Notes under the pieces: generated by a model
The model's input: only the letters and a program-made list of their open reading frames with translations
Databases searched by the model: none
What the model was told of the DNA's origin: nothing
Shown: positions 8,545 through 17,855 of the stretch, in pieces
How positions within the stretch are numbered: position 1 is the first letter of the stretch
How the letters are laid out: every line of letters begins with the position of its first letter
Translations under genes and position numbers: made by a program
Assembly (NCBI RefSeq): GCF_014764385.1
Contig: NZ_CP061714.1
Coordinates: 496,001 to 560,000 of the forward strand
Direction of reading: 5' to 3'
Source of the DNA: Luteimonas sp. MC1825
GTDB taxonomy: Bacteria; Pseudomonadota; Gammaproteobacteria; Xanthomonadales; Xanthomonadaceae
Length of the DNA: 64,000 nt

Positions 8545-9390
8545 ATGCCTGATCGGGCTGCACGCACGCTGGCCCCGCCGCGAAGGTGGCGGGCGCTCGC
8601 GCCATTCTCGGCACTCGGGCGGCATGCCGACCTGACACGCGAGCTGGTGCTGCGCGACATCCTGGGGCGCTATCGGGGGGCCACGTTCGGCCTGCTCTGG
8701 TCGCTGCTCGGGCCGCTGCTGATGTTGGTGATCTACACGGTCGCCTTCGGGCAGATCCTGGGCAGCCGCTGGAACCAGGCGTCCAACGCCGAGGCCCCGT
8801 TCGGCGTGGTGCTGTTCCTCGGCATCATGGTGCACGGCTTCTTCGCGGAGTGCCTGGCGCGCTCGCCGCGCCTGATGGTGGACAACAGCAACTACGTCAA
8901 GCGCGTGGTGTTTCCGCTGCACATCCTGCCGTGGACGGTGATGCTGTCGGCCAGCTTCCACCTGGTGGCCAACGTCATCGTGTTCGCGTTGCTGGCGAAG
9001 ATCCTCGCGGGCACGTTCTCGCCCTGGATCGTGCTGGTTCCCGTGGTGATGCTGCCGCTGGCGCTGCTGGCGGTGGCGGTGGGCTGGCTGGCGTCGTCCT
9101 TGGGCGTGTACCTGCGTGACCTCAGCCAGGCGATCCCGGTGATCGTGACGGCACTGCTGTTCCTGTCATCGGCGATCGTGCCGGTGGAGGCGCTGTCGGA
9201 GAAGTACCAGCTGGTCTTCCAGCTCAATCCGCTGACCTTCTTCATCGACGAGGTGCGCGAGGTCGCGCTGTGGGGCAGGCCGCCGGACTGGATTGGCCTC
9301 GCCTGGCGCGGCATGGCCAGCGTCGTGGTGCTGTACGCGTCGTATGCCTGGTTCCGCGCCACCAGCCGGGGTTTCGCCGATGTCCTCTGA
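8545..9390 (+). CDS. wzm: Polysaccharide/O-antigen ABC exporter, permease subunit (Wzm-type)
   Basis: A 281-residue ABC-2 type permease. After a short cytoplasmic N-terminus with ELVLRDILGRYRGA, typical of Wzm proteins, it has about six hydrophobic segments (for example LLWSLLGPLLMLVIYTVAF and the pair near residues 130-190). Length matches the family. It moves an undecaprenyl-diphosphate-linked glycan across the inner membrane together with the ATPase encoded by the next gene, whose start lies 11 bases inside this one. The pairing with a Wzt carrying a C-terminal sugar-binding domain makes LPS O-antigen (rather than capsule or teichoic acid) the likeliest cargo. Confidence 0.92.
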   Translation: MPDRAARTLAPPRRWRALAPFSALGRHADLTRELVLRDILGRYRGATFGLLWSLLGPLLMLVIYTVAFGQILGSRWNQASNAEAPFGVVLFLGIMVHGFFAECLARSPRLMVDNSNYVKRVVFPLHILPWTVMLSASFHLVANVIVFALLAKILAGTFSPWIVLVPVVMLPLALLAVAVGWLASSLGVYLRDLSQAIPVIVTALLFLSSAIVPVEALSEKYQLVFQLNPLTFFIDEVREVALWGRPPDWIGLAWRGMASVVVLYASYAWFRATSRGFADVL

Positions 9391-10744
9391 TCCGGTGATC
9401 CGCCTGCGGGGCGTCGGCAAGGCGTTCCCCATGTTCAGCAAGCCGTACCAGCAACTGCTGCACGTGCTTGCGCCGAGCGTGCGGCCGGTCGCCAAGTTCC
9501 ATGCCCTGAGGGACGTGAACCTCGACATCCGCCGCGGCGAGAGCATCGGCGTGATCGGCCGCAACGGCTCCGGCAAGTCCACGCTGCTGCAGATCATGGC
9601 CGGCATCCTGCAACCCTCGACCGGCGAGTTGATGGTGTCGGCACGCATCGCGGCCCTGCTCGAGCTGGGCGCGGGCTTCAATCCCGAGTTCACCGGGCGC
9701 GAGAACGTGCGCATGAACGCGGCGCTGCTCGGCCTCAGCCAGCGCCAGATCGACGACCGCATGGACGCCATCCTCGCGTTCGCCGAGATCGGGAGCCACG
9801 TCGACCAGCAGGTCAAGACGTATTCCAGCGGCATGTTCATGCGCCTCGCGTTCGCGGTCGCCGTGCACACCGATCCTGACGTCCTGATTGTGGACGAGGC
9901 GCTGTCGGTAGGCGACATCTACTTCCAGCGCAAGTGTTTCAAGCGCATCGAGCAGATGCGCCAGGACGGTTGCACGCTGCTGTTCGTGACCCACGCGATC
10001 GATTCGGTCCTGCAGCTCTGTGACCGCGGCATCGTGCTTGATGGCGGGCGCGTCGTGTTCGACGGCGACGCGCAGCCGGCGGTCAAGCAGTACCTCAAGG
10101 TGGTGTTCGGCGAATTGCAGCAGGAGCCGGAGCCGGACGATGTGCCGATCGAGCCGGCCACCGAAGCCGATGCCGAAGCCGAAGCCACGCAGGAACGCAA
10201 CGAGATCGCGGACTTCATGGCCGGCGGTGCGCGCGAGCTGATGGCCACGCGGCCCGGCTACAACCGCGACGAGACGCGGCTCGGAGACGGGCGTGCGCGT
10301 ACCGTCGACTGCATGGTGGTGGGCGATCACGGCAACGGACCACTGGTGCCCGCGCGCTCGCCGTTCAAGCTGCTGGTCCGCTATCACGCGCCACAGGCGC
10401 TGGACCGGCTGATCTTCGGACTGCGCGTCTGCACCGTCACTGGCGCGGTCGTGTACAGCTCCAACACCCTGGTGTCCAAGGGCGAGCTGTACCGCTGCGC
10501 TGCCGGCACCACGGCCGTGGCGGAGTTCGACCTGCGCTGTTCATTGCTGCGCGGGCAGTATTTCGTGACGGTAGGCGTCTCGCAGCTCGACGAGGACGGC
10601 CACGAGATCCATGCGGTCGACCGCCGGTCCGACGTGCTCATCCTCACCGTCACCGGCGAGCTCAACCACGCCGAAGGCGTGGCCGACATGGAAGCGGGAT
10701 TCAGCCTGGACGCACAGGCCGGCGCGATCCAGCCGATGGGATGA
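9380..10744 (+). CDS. wzt: Polysaccharide/O-antigen ABC exporter ATPase with C-terminal carbohydrate-binding domain (Wzt-type)
   Basis: 454 residues. Residues 1-250 form an ABC ATPase: Walker A GRNGSGKST, signature YSSGMFMRLAFA and Walker B VLIVDEALSVGD. After a charged linker rich in Glu and Ala (about 250-290), a beta-rich C-terminal domain of about 150 residues matches the Wzt C-terminal module that recognises the O-antigen's non-reducing end in systems such as E. coli O9a. The start ATG lies inside the end of wzm, and the stop overlaps the next start (ATGA), so all three genes are coupled. The long C-terminal domain predicts that export depends on a specific chain end. Confidence 0.93.
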   Translation: MSSDPVIRLRGVGKAFPMFSKPYQQLLHVLAPSVRPVAKFHALRDVNLDIRRGESIGVIGRNGSGKSTLLQIMAGILQPSTGELMVSARIAALLELGAGFNPEFTGRENVRMNAALLGLSQRQIDDRMDAILAFAEIGSHVDQQVKTYSSGMFMRLAFAVAVHTDPDVLIVDEALSVGDIYFQRKCFKRIEQMRQDGCTLLFVTHAIDSVLQLCDRGIVLDGGRVVFDGDAQPAVKQYLKVVFGELQQEPEPDDVPIEPATEADAEAEATQERNEIADFMAGGARELMATRPGYNRDETRLGDGRARTVDCMVVGDHGNGPLVPARSPFKLLVRYHAPQALDRLIFGLRVCTVTGAVVYSSNTLVSKGELYRCAAGTTAVAEFDLRCSLLRGQYFVTVGVSQLDEDGHEIHAVDRRSDVLILTVTGELNHAEGVADMEAGFSLDAQAGAIQPMG

Positions 10745-13700
10745 GCGACATGACGCCCTGGCCCGTGGATCAGTTCCTGGTGTCGTCGGTGAACGGCGGC
10801 GGGCTGTTCCTGCTCGGGCCGGGCGGACTTGAGCGCTTGTCGAAAGTGGATACGACCGGCGTGGCGCTGGTGCCGACCGGTGCCGTGCTGGCCCGCCAGG
10901 CGGAAGGCTTTGCCGAGCTGCGCTGGCTGCGGGGCCGTGACGTCGTGCGGGTAAGCCTTGCGGCGGAGTCGCTCGATCTCCACGACCTCACGTGGCACGC
11001 GGATCGCCTGTATGTCGTCGCGACGCAGCACAACCTGATCCGCGAGCTCGATCACGACTTCGCGCTCCTGCGCCAATGGTCGTTCCCCGGCGAACAGGAC
11101 TCGCAGCACATCAACTCCGTGTGCGTGCACGATGGCCGACTCCTCGCCTCGCGGTTCGGCCGGTTTGCCACGCACAGGGGCTACAAGGGCGTGACCGGCG
11201 GGGCTGGCGAGGTCTTCGACGTCGAGTCGGGCGAAGTCCTCATCGATGGGCTGTCACAACCGCATTCGCTGGTGTCGCATGAAGGGCACCTGTGGCTGTG
11301 CGATTCGGAAGCGCGCACCGTGCGGCGTTACCGCGACTTCCGCGAGGACGGCGCGTTCCTGCTGGACGCTTACGTCCGCGGGCTTGCATTCGGTTCGGCT
11401 GGCCAGCTGCATGTCGGACTCAGCCGCAGCCGCAACGCGGCGCCGGGCGGCATCGCGTCGGCCTGCGTGGCCGTCTTCGACGTCGCCAGCATGCGCGAAC
11501 TCGGGCGCGTGCCGCTGCCGGTCGACGAGGTCTACGACATCGTTCCGGTTCCCACCGCGGCCGTCGACGACCTGCGCACGGCGGCGTTTGCCGACGCCGT
11601 TGCCGAGTACGACACACTCGTCGACGCCCGCAACCGCGCCGCGGCGGAGGTCACCGACGCGCTCAGGGAGCTGTCCACGATCCACCACGCAGCCAACCTG
11701 CGAATCGCGGAACTCGAAGCCGCGACCGCTGCAACCGCGGCGCAGCTGGAGGAAACGCGACGGCTGCTGGTCGCGTCGGAAGCACGGGACAGCGAGGATT
11801 CTGCTTGGGCAGGCATGCTCGAAGCCGAGGTGGAGCGGCTGTGGTCGGCCCTGGCAACCGGGGCGCGGGCGGAGGCGACGCTCGCCGGCGGCGGCGTGCT
11901 GGCGCCGCGCGTGTCGCGCGCCGACCTGCCGGTGGCCGGCCTCGCGTTCGCGGTGCATGACGCACCGCTGGTGACGATCCTGGTCGCGTCCTACGGCCAC
12001 TTCGACCAGACCCGCCGCTGCCTGGAGTCGATCCGCGATGCCGGCGCAGACGCGGCGTTCGAGGTGATCCTGGTCGAGGATGCCTCGGGCGAGGTGGAGA
12101 TGGACCGGTTTGCCCACGTTCCGGGCCTGGTCTACCGGCGCAATGACACCAACCTCGGCTTCCTGCGCTCGGTCAATGCCGCGCTGCCGCTCGTGCGCGG
12201 CGCCTGCCTGCATCTCCTCAACAACGACACCGTGGTCACTCCGGGGTGGCTGGATGCGCTGTTGCGGACGTTCGCCATCTTTCACGACTGCGGGATCGCG
12301 GGCTCGATGCTGGTGTATCCCGACGGCCGCCTCCAGGAGGCGGGCGGGATCGTGTGGTCCGACGCGTCGGGCTGCAATGTCGGGCGCGGTGGCGAGCCGT
12401 CCGACCCGCAGTTCGCCGCCGTGCGCGAGGTCGACTACGTCTCCGGCGCCTCGGTCATGGTGCGCACGGAGCTGTTCCGCCAACTCGGTGGCTTCGACGA
12501 GCGCTACGCCCCGGCGTATTACGAAGACACCGACCTCGCATTCCGCCTGCGCGACCGCGGGCTCCTGGCCTTCTTCCAGCCCGCGTCGGTCGTGGTGCAC
12601 CAGGAAGGCCTGTCGCACGGCACAGACGAAGGCGCCGGCGGCAAGGCATGGCAGGCGCGCAACCGGGAGGTCTTCCGCGAGCGCTGGGCAGTCGAGCTGG
12701 CGCGTGCGCAGCTACCGCCGGGCGAACACCCGTTCCTCGCGCGCAGCCGTGCGCAGCTGAAGAAGACGGTGCTGGTTGTGGACGACCTTCCGCCGCATAC
12801 CGATCGCGACGCCGGCTCTCGGGCGATGTGGCAGTTGATGCGGCTGCTCTGGATGCGCGGCCTCGACGTCAAGTTCTGGAGCCATCGCGTCGAGGGCGAA
12901 CAGCCCTATCTCGACCTGCTGGCGATGCATGCCATCGAACTGGTCGGCAACGGCGAGGGTGGCCGCGCGTTCGATGCGTGGATGCAGGTACATGGACGGT
13001 ACGTCGACTACGTCGTGCTAAGCCGGCCGCACGTGGCCATGGAGGCGCTCGATGCAGTACGCCGCCACTCGGTGGCGAAGGTGCTGTACTACGGCCACGA
13101 CGTACACCACCTGCGCCTGCAGGGTGCGCATGCCGTGCTTGGCACCGATGACGACGCCATTCAGGCGGACACGCTGCAGGCCATCGAGCAGCGCATCTGG
13201 GGTGCCGCCGACCTGGTCCTGTACCCGTCGCGCGACGAGACCGCGCGCGTCGAGTCGTGGCAACGCGCGAACGGCGCACACGGGCAGGCCCGCACCGTGC
13301 CGCTGTTCGCGTATGGGCCGCCGCCGGCATTGCCCGCACATGCAGGTCATGCCCTGGCCGGCCGCGACAGCATGCTGTTCGTCGGCGGGTTCGCCCACGC
13401 ACCCAACGCGGACGGCATCCTCTGGTTCGCCCGTGAGGTGTGGCCGCTGGTGCACCGGCAGGTGCCCGCGCTGCGGCTCGTTGTGGTCGGCGCCGATCCG
13501 GGCGAAGCGGTTCGCGCGCTCGCGGGCGAGGGCGTCGAGATCACCGGCGAGGTCAGCGAAGACGACCTCGTCGCGGCCTATGGCCGCGCCCGGGTGGCGG
13601 TCGCGCCGCTGCGGTTCGGTGCCGGCGTCAAGGGCAAGGTGCTGGAAGCGCTGCATGCCGGCGTGCCTTGCGTCACCACGCCCGTGGGTGCGCAGGGCCT

Positions 13701-13929
13701 GGATGATGCCGATGGCCTGGTGGTGGCCGCGGATCCGGCCGCGATGGCTGCCGCGATCGTCCGCCTGGCCACCGACGCCGATGCATGGATGCACGCGTCG
13801 GGCGCGGGCCAGGCGTTCATCCTCGCGAACTTCTCCCCGCAGACGGTATGGGAGGCGATCTCGGAGGTGGTGGACGCCACGCCGTACCTCGACGTGAGAT
13901 CACGGCTCGCCCTGTTCCAGGGGCCTTGA
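10741..13929 (+). CDS. Tri-domain glycosyltransferase (beta-propeller-like / GT2 / GT4)
   Basis: A 1062-residue multidomain protein. Residues 1-280 form a repetitive beta-rich domain resembling DUF4915/TIGR03032 proteins (VNGGGLFLL at the start, LWLCDSEARTVRRY later); that assignment is tentative. About 284-375 is a coiled-coil stretch. About 410-640 is a GT2 domain (VTILVASYG, LLNNDTVVTPGWL). About 674-1055 is a GT-B domain of the GT4 type (TVLVVDDLPPH, LFVGGFAHAPNADG, GVKGKVLEALHAGVPC with the conserved donor-binding glutamate). No membrane helices. Two catalytic domains suggest consecutive sugar additions by one polypeptide. Last gene of the + strand operon. Confidence 0.85.
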   Translation: MSDMTPWPVDQFLVSSVNGGGLFLLGPGGLERLSKVDTTGVALVPTGAVLARQAEGFAELRWLRGRDVVRVSLAAESLDLHDLTWHADRLYVVATQHNLIRELDHDFALLRQWSFPGEQDSQHINSVCVHDGRLLASRFGRFATHRGYKGVTGGAGEVFDVESGEVLIDGLSQPHSLVSHEGHLWLCDSEARTVRRYRDFREDGAFLLDAYVRGLAFGSAGQLHVGLSRSRNAAPGGIASACVAVFDVASMRELGRVPLPVDEVYDIVPVPTAAVDDLRTAAFADAVAEYDTLVDARNRAAAEVTDALRELSTIHHAANLRIAELEAATAATAAQLEETRRLLVASEARDSEDSAWAGMLEAEVERLWSALATGARAEATLAGGGVLAPRVSRADLPVAGLAFAVHDAPLVTILVASYGHFDQTRRCLESIRDAGADAAFEVILVEDASGEVEMDRFAHVPGLVYRRNDTNLGFLRSVNAALPLVRGACLHLLNNDTVVTPGWLDALLRTFAIFHDCGIAGSMLVYPDGRLQEAGGIVWSDASGCNVGRGGEPSDPQFAAVREVDYVSGASVMVRTELFRQLGGFDERYAPAYYEDTDLAFRLRDRGLLAFFQPASVVVHQEGLSHGTDEGAGGKAWQARNREVFRERWAVELARAQLPPGEHPFLARSRAQLKKTVLVVDDLPPHTDRDAGSRAMWQLMRLLWMRGLDVKFWSHRVEGEQPYLDLLAMHAIELVGNGEGGRAFDAWMQVHGRYVDYVVLSRPHVAMEALDAVRRHSVAKVLYYGHDVHHLRLQGAHAVLGTDDDAIQADTLQAIEQRIWGAADLVLYPSRDETARVESWQRANGAHGQARTVPLFAYGPPPALPAHAGHALAGRDSMLFVGGFAHAPNADGILWFAREVWPLVHRQVPALRLVVVGADPGEAVRALAGEGVEITGEVSEDDLVAAYGRARVAVAPLRFGAGVKGKVLEALHAGVPCVTTPVGAQGLDDADGLVVAADPAAMAAAIVRLATDADAWMHASGAGQAFILANFSPQTVWEAISEVVDATPYLDVRSRLALFQGP

Positions 13930-14090
13930 AACGGGCACCTCGACACGAGTGTCGAATCGAAGAGGTCAGACTGGACGTCGACGGCTTGGGCATGAAGACT
14001 CCGCATTGCCGGATAGAGTCGAGGGCCTCTAGAACGCGGACACCGACGCTCCAGCGGGGCATCATCAACTCGATGACGTGCAGGGGACTG

Positions 14091-16130
14091 TCACCACGCG
14101 GCTCCGTGATAGCGCATCTGGATGTTGTTGAGCGCATCAAAGGTCAACGCCGGCACGCACAGCACGCAGGCGAGCAACAGCAGCCTGAGGGCGGGTCCCG
14201 CGCGCAGCGCGCAGAAGACCAGAAGAAAGGCGAGCGTGGGAAGGAAGTAGCGACCCTGCAAACCCTGGATCATCGGCGCGTCCGCGTGCGTCCATGCCAG
14301 GAACAGTGGGAGGGCCAACAACGCCAGCGAGCCAAGCGCGGCTCCGATGGCGAGTACCCGGGTCAGCAACGGGATGCGCATGCCATCGGGGTTCGTCCAC
14401 AGGCTTGCGAACAGCATGGCGCCTGCGGCGGAGTAGGCCCAACTCGACAGCGGTATGTCCAGCCAGCCGAGCCGGCCGATCATGGACTGGTAAAGCCCAA
14501 GCATGCCGTCGCCGAAGAACGTGTTGTATGCCATGCGTGCGATCACCGTCGGCTGCTCTATCAGCATTGCCAGGTTCGCCTCCGGGTCCACGCCTGATCT
14601 GGGATGCACTTTGCCTGCCGACCGGATCGTCCATGCGGCATGCACGATCCAGGGAAGGATCATCGCCGTCATGGCAAGCTCGGCGTAGCGGCCGCGCGCG
14701 ACGCGATATGCCGGGTAACAGAACAGCACGGCGACCAGTATCCAAGCCGCGCCTGGCTTCGCGAGGGCCAGTATCAAGGCGAGCCCCGGCAGGACCATGC
14801 GCGCGCGCTCCGGCGCGAATGTCCCGCCGGCGACGCCGGAGACCACGCCCAGGAAACAGAAACTCAGCGACAACACCAGCGAATCCGCACTGATCGACGC
14901 CACCTGGCTGAGGGTCATCGGCAGCAACGCGATCACGAACAGCGCCCATTTGCCGAACGCCGCATGGCGGATGCCGTAAGCGACCAGGCAAGCGCCAATG
15001 AGCAGGTTGAAGAAACGGGCCAGGTCCAGGAAGGTGTCAAAGCTGGTGCCGATCCTGCACGAGGCGGCCAGAACCAGCGAGGGGACGGCATAGAGGTGCG
15101 GAGCGTACTGGTCGGCGGACGTGGGCAGCGCCCGTGCTGCTCGATTGCATGCCAGCGGCTGTTCCAGAAGCCGTTGCAGTTCAGCGTCGTCGAGCACACC
15201 GGGTCGCTCGACACGGTCACGGAGCGTCCCGTACATCGCATTCACATCGACGACCGGCACGGAGCCGGAGTCTCCCAGCCAAGCGCCGCCATGTATCTTG
15301 GCTATCTTGCTGAGATGGGCCACCTCGTCGGGCACGCCATTGGGTGGCAGTGTCTGGAGGATGAGCGTACCGAGCCCAAGCATGAGCACCAAAGCGAGCC
15401 AATGCGCGCGATGCCAGCACCACTCGAAGCTTGATGTCACGAACCGCGACACACCCGGCGCGCCGTCCACGATGCGCAGCGCGGCGAAAAGTGCAGCCAG
15501 TGTGGTCAGTGCGGCGAGCGACATTGCCGCAAGCCACAGGGTGGACGTGCGGGCCGCTGGCTGTGTCCGTGCCTTGAGGACCACGTAGGGATCAGGTGCG
15601 AGCCTGGAAGGCTCGAGCACCATGCACGTCTCTTCGTGCCGGATCTCCATTCCGTTGGTCGCGACTACGTCGTATAGGAACTTCGTGCCATCGCGGCCCC
15701 GGAGTTCGCAGAGCCGCAGAGGAGCGCTGCCCGGGGCGGGGTCGATTCTCAGGTGGCTGGCGTCACCTGAAGACAGCCGCAGCCGGATCTTCTCTTTCGG
15801 TGACTGGATTCCGACGACGTCCGATGCGCCCTCGGTGAAACCACCATCCGCCGAATGGAATACCTGAAGCTTTGTCGGCTCCGAAGCTCCCGCTTCGAAC
15901 TTCACGGTTGCACGCGTATGCAGCCAGGCGCCCGCGAGCACCATGGTCGCGGTAAAGGCCAGCAGCAATGCCGCCGCCAGGCGCCAGCGGCGCGCGGCAA
16001 CGCGCGCTCGCAACCATGCTGCAGGGGACTCGCTCTGTCCGGCCCGGAAGGTGGGTTCGGGGTTTGGAGAACTCGCAGGCACAGGCACTCCCTCGGTGTG
16101 CGACAACGCTTTCCGGCGCCCCGCGCGCAT
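14091..16130 (-). CDS. Polytopic membrane protein, DUF2142-like
   Basis: About 679 residues, transcribed towards the glycan operon. The cytoplasmic N-terminus (about 70 residues) leads to a membrane helix (RLAAALLLAFTATMVLAGAW), a periplasmic beta domain of about 170 residues and some ten further hydrophobic helices. The pattern, including PPNGVPDEVAH after a helix, resembles the DUF2142 membrane family found in O-antigen loci and thought to be GT-C-like. Two adjacent ATGs (16133 and 16130) follow GGAG; the second has better spacing and is used. An upstream extension to 16268 lacks a ribosome site. By-eye GC (about 58-63% in sampled lines) is lower than its neighbours, hinting at later acquisition. 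Confidence 0.75.
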   Translation of the reverse strand: MRAGRRKALSHTEGVPVPASSPNPEPTFRAGQSESPAAWLRARVAARRWRLAAALLLAFTATMVLAGAWLHTRATVKFEAGASEPTKLQVFHSADGGFTEGASDVVGIQSPKEKIRLRLSSGDASHLRIDPAPGSAPLRLCELRGRDGTKFLYDVVATNGMEIRHEETCMVLEPSRLAPDPYVVLKARTQPAARTSTLWLAAMSLAALTTLAALFAALRIVDGAPGVSRFVTSSFEWCWHRAHWLALVLMLGLGTLILQTLPPNGVPDEVAHLSKIAKIHGGAWLGDSGSVPVVDVNAMYGTLRDRVERPGVLDDAELQRLLEQPLACNRAARALPTSADQYAPHLYAVPSLVLAASCRIGTSFDTFLDLARFFNLLIGACLVAYGIRHAAFGKWALFVIALLPMTLSQVASISADSLVLSLSFCFLGVVSGVAGGTFAPERARMVLPGLALILALAKPGAAWILVAVLFCYPAYRVARGRYAELAMTAMILPWIVHAAWTIRSAGKVHPRSGVDPEANLAMLIEQPTVIARMAYNTFFGDGMLGLYQSMIGRLGWLDIPLSSWAYSAAGAMLFASLWTNPDGMRIPLLTRVLAIGAALGSLALLALPLFLAWTHADAPMIQGLQGRYFLPTLAFLLVFCALRAGPALRLLLLACVLCVPALTFDALNNIQMRYHGAAW

Positions 16131-16291
16131 CATGTCTCCGAACTTTCGGATGGGCAGGGCGCGGCCAAGCTGGCGGCCGCGAAGTATACCGGGGGCGGGG
16201 ACAGCGAGGCGCCCGTCCAGAACGCACCGGGCCCGGCACGTAAACGCCGAAGTCTGGTTGCTGCGCAAGGCCTGACTGCCCTAAAGGACGC

Positions 16292-16319
16292 TTGTCGTCG
16301 CATGGGTCCCCGCTAGACT
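16292..16319 (+). promoter_or_regulatory. Candidate sigma70-like promoter for scoAB
   Basis: TTGTCG (16292-16297) and TAGACT (16314-16319) are separated by 16 bases and lie 30 bases before the chosen scoA ATG. This placement also argues against a TTG start at 16292. Confidence 0.4.
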
Positions 16320-16348
16320 TGCGGGATACGACCCTGGAGCTGCCAGAC

Positions 16349-17110
16349 ATGACCCATCACGCCACGCCGCACGCCGGCAGCGCATCGCCGCCGGCAGGCT
16401 CGCCCGCCGGAAAGGTCTTTCCCTCCGCCGACGCGGCCCTGCACGGACTCGTCGCCGACAACCAGACCCTCGCCGTGGGCGGCTTTGGCTTGTGCGGCAT
16501 CCCGGAGGCCCTGATCGCCGCGCTGCGCGATTCGGGCGTGACCGGCCTCACCGCGATCTCCAACAACGCCGGCGTCGACGGCTTCGGCCTCGGCCAGCTG
16601 CTTGCCACGCGCCAGATCCGCAAGATGATTTCGTCCTACGTGGGCGAGAACAAGGAGTTCGAGCGCCAGTACCTGGGTGGCGAACTCGAGCTCGAGTTCA
16701 ACCCGCAAGGCACGCTGGCCGAGCGCCTGCGCGCCGGCGGCGCGGGCATCCCGGCATTCTTCACCGCCACCGGCTACGGCACCATCGTCGCCGAGGGCAA
16801 GGAGACGCGCGAGTTCGCAGGCAAGCACTACGTGATGGAAACCGCGCTGGTCGCCGACGTGTCGCTCGTCAAGGCCTGGAAGGCCGACCGCGCCGGCAAC
16901 CTGGTATTCCGCAAGACCGCGCGCAACTTCAATCCGGCCTGCGCCATGGCCGGCAAGGCGTGCGTGGCCGAGGTGGAGGTGCTGGTGGAGGTGGGCGACA
17001 TCGATCCCGACCAGGTGCACCTGCCCGGCATCTACGTCGACCGCATCGTGGTCAACGCCACGCCGGAGAAGCGCATCGAACAGCGCACCGTGCGCGAAGG
17101 AGGCAAGTGA
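16349..17110 (+). CDS. scoA: 3-oxoacid CoA-transferase, subunit A
   Basis: 253 residues, family I CoA-transferase alpha subunit: the glycine loop [10 protein letters not shown] near residue 44, [12 protein letters not shown] and [10 protein letters not shown]. With subunit B it transfers CoA from succinyl-CoA to a 3-oxoacid such as acetoacetate, in the cytoplasm. Start at 16349 follows GGAG with about 9 bases spacing. Stop and the scoB start share one base (TGATG), so the subunits are coupled. It lies inside the metB-etfA interval among glycan genes; CoA-transferase-like genes (lpsI/lpsJ) have, as I recall, been described near the Xanthomonas LPS locus, so a link beyond ketone metabolism is possible. 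Confidence 0.92.
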   Translation: MTHHATPHAGSASPPAGSPAGKVFPSADAALHGLVADNQTLAVGGFGLCGIPEALIAALRDSGVTGLTAISNNAGVDGFGLGQLLATRQIRKMISSYVGENKEFERQYLGGELELEFNPQGTLAERLRAGGAGIPAFFTATGYGTIVAEGKETREFAGKHYVMETALVADVSLVKAWKADRAGNLVFRKTARNFNPACAMAGKACVAEVEVLVEVGDIDPDQVHLPGIYVDRIVVNATPEKRIEQRTVREGGK

Positions 17111-17745
17111 TGGCCTGGACCCGCGACCAGATGGCGCAGCGCGCCGCGCGCGAGCTTGCCGACGGCATGTACGTCAACCTCGGCATTGGCCTGCCCACCA
17201 TGGTGGCCAACCATATTCCCGAGGGCGTGGACGTGTGGCTGCAGTCCGAGAACGGCCTGCTCGGCATCGGCCCGTTCCCCACCGAGGATGAACTCGACGC
17301 CGACCTGATCAACGCCGGCAAGCAGACCGTCACCGCGCGCGCCGGAGCCAGCTACTTCGGCAGCCACGACTCGTTCGCGATGATCCGCGGTGGGCACATC
17401 GACCTGGCGATCCTCGGCGCGATGGAGGTCACCGACAAGGGCGACCTGGCCAACTGGATGGTGCCCGGCAAGATGGTCAAGGGCATGGGCGGCGCGATGG
17501 ACCTGGTGGCCGGCGTGAAGCGCGTGGTGGTGCTGATGGAACACTGCACCAAGGGCGGCGAGCCGAAGATCCTGCCCGAGTGCACGTTGCCGCTGACCGG
17601 CGTGGGCGTGGTGAGCCGGATCATCACCGAGCTGGCGGTGTTCGACGTTACCGCGGACGGGCTGCAGCTCGTGGAGGCCGCGGAGGGCGTCGACGAGGAC
17701 ACACTGCGCGCGAAGACGGGCGTGCCGTTCCGCAAGGGGGCCTGA
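17110..17745 (+). CDS. scoB: 3-oxoacid CoA-transferase, subunit B
   Basis: 211 residues, family I CoA-transferase beta subunit. The catalytic glutamate is in SENG (about Glu47), which forms the enzyme-CoA thioester intermediate; GLGIGLPT-like ([12 protein letters not shown]) and KGMGGAMDL segments are also conserved. Overlaps scoA by one base and is followed 47 bases downstream by a bidirectional terminator. A much longer in-frame reading extends upstream through scoA but is a GC-rich artefact, since the normal family length fits the ATG at 17110. Confidence 0.93.
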   Translation: MAWTRDQMAQRAARELADGMYVNLGIGLPTMVANHIPEGVDVWLQSENGLLGIGPFPTEDELDADLINAGKQTVTARAGASYFGSHDSFAMIRGGHIDLAILGAMEVTDKGDLANWMVPGKMVKGMGGAMDLVAGVKRVVVLMEHCTKGGEPKILPECTLPLTGVGVVSRIITELAVFDVTADGLQLVEAAEGVDEDTLRAKTGVPFRKGA

Positions 17746-17791
17746 GGCACGTGTTCCGCACCTGACCGGGTGCGGAGCAAGCCCGCAAGTG

Positions 17792-17818
17792 AAAAAGGCC
17801 GCAATCGCGGCCTCTTTC
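17792..17818. terminator. Bidirectional intrinsic terminator between scoB and etfA
   Basis: AAAAA, then stem GGCCGC, loop AATC, stem GCGGCC, then TCTTT. The A-run on one side and T-run on the other allow it to end transcription of scoAB (+) and etfBA (-), which converge here. Confidence 0.85.
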
Positions 17819-17855
17819 GTTGCTGCTGGCGATCTTGCCGCGCCGCCGGCCGGGC

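Noticed and set aside
13930-14090. Inverted repeat TCGACAC-GA-GTGTCGA as a terminator after the tri-domain glycosyltransferase
   Set aside because: The stem is short, the loop only two bases and no T-run follows; not enough to call.
16292-16348. TTG start that lengthens scoA by 19 residues
   Set aside because: The TTG is part of a plausible -35 box, and the ATG at 16349 has a GGAG ribosome site at the right distance.
16492-17109. Long upstream extension of scoB
   Set aside because: It runs out of frame through scoA and gives an Arg-rich non-family sequence; scoB from 17110 has the family length.
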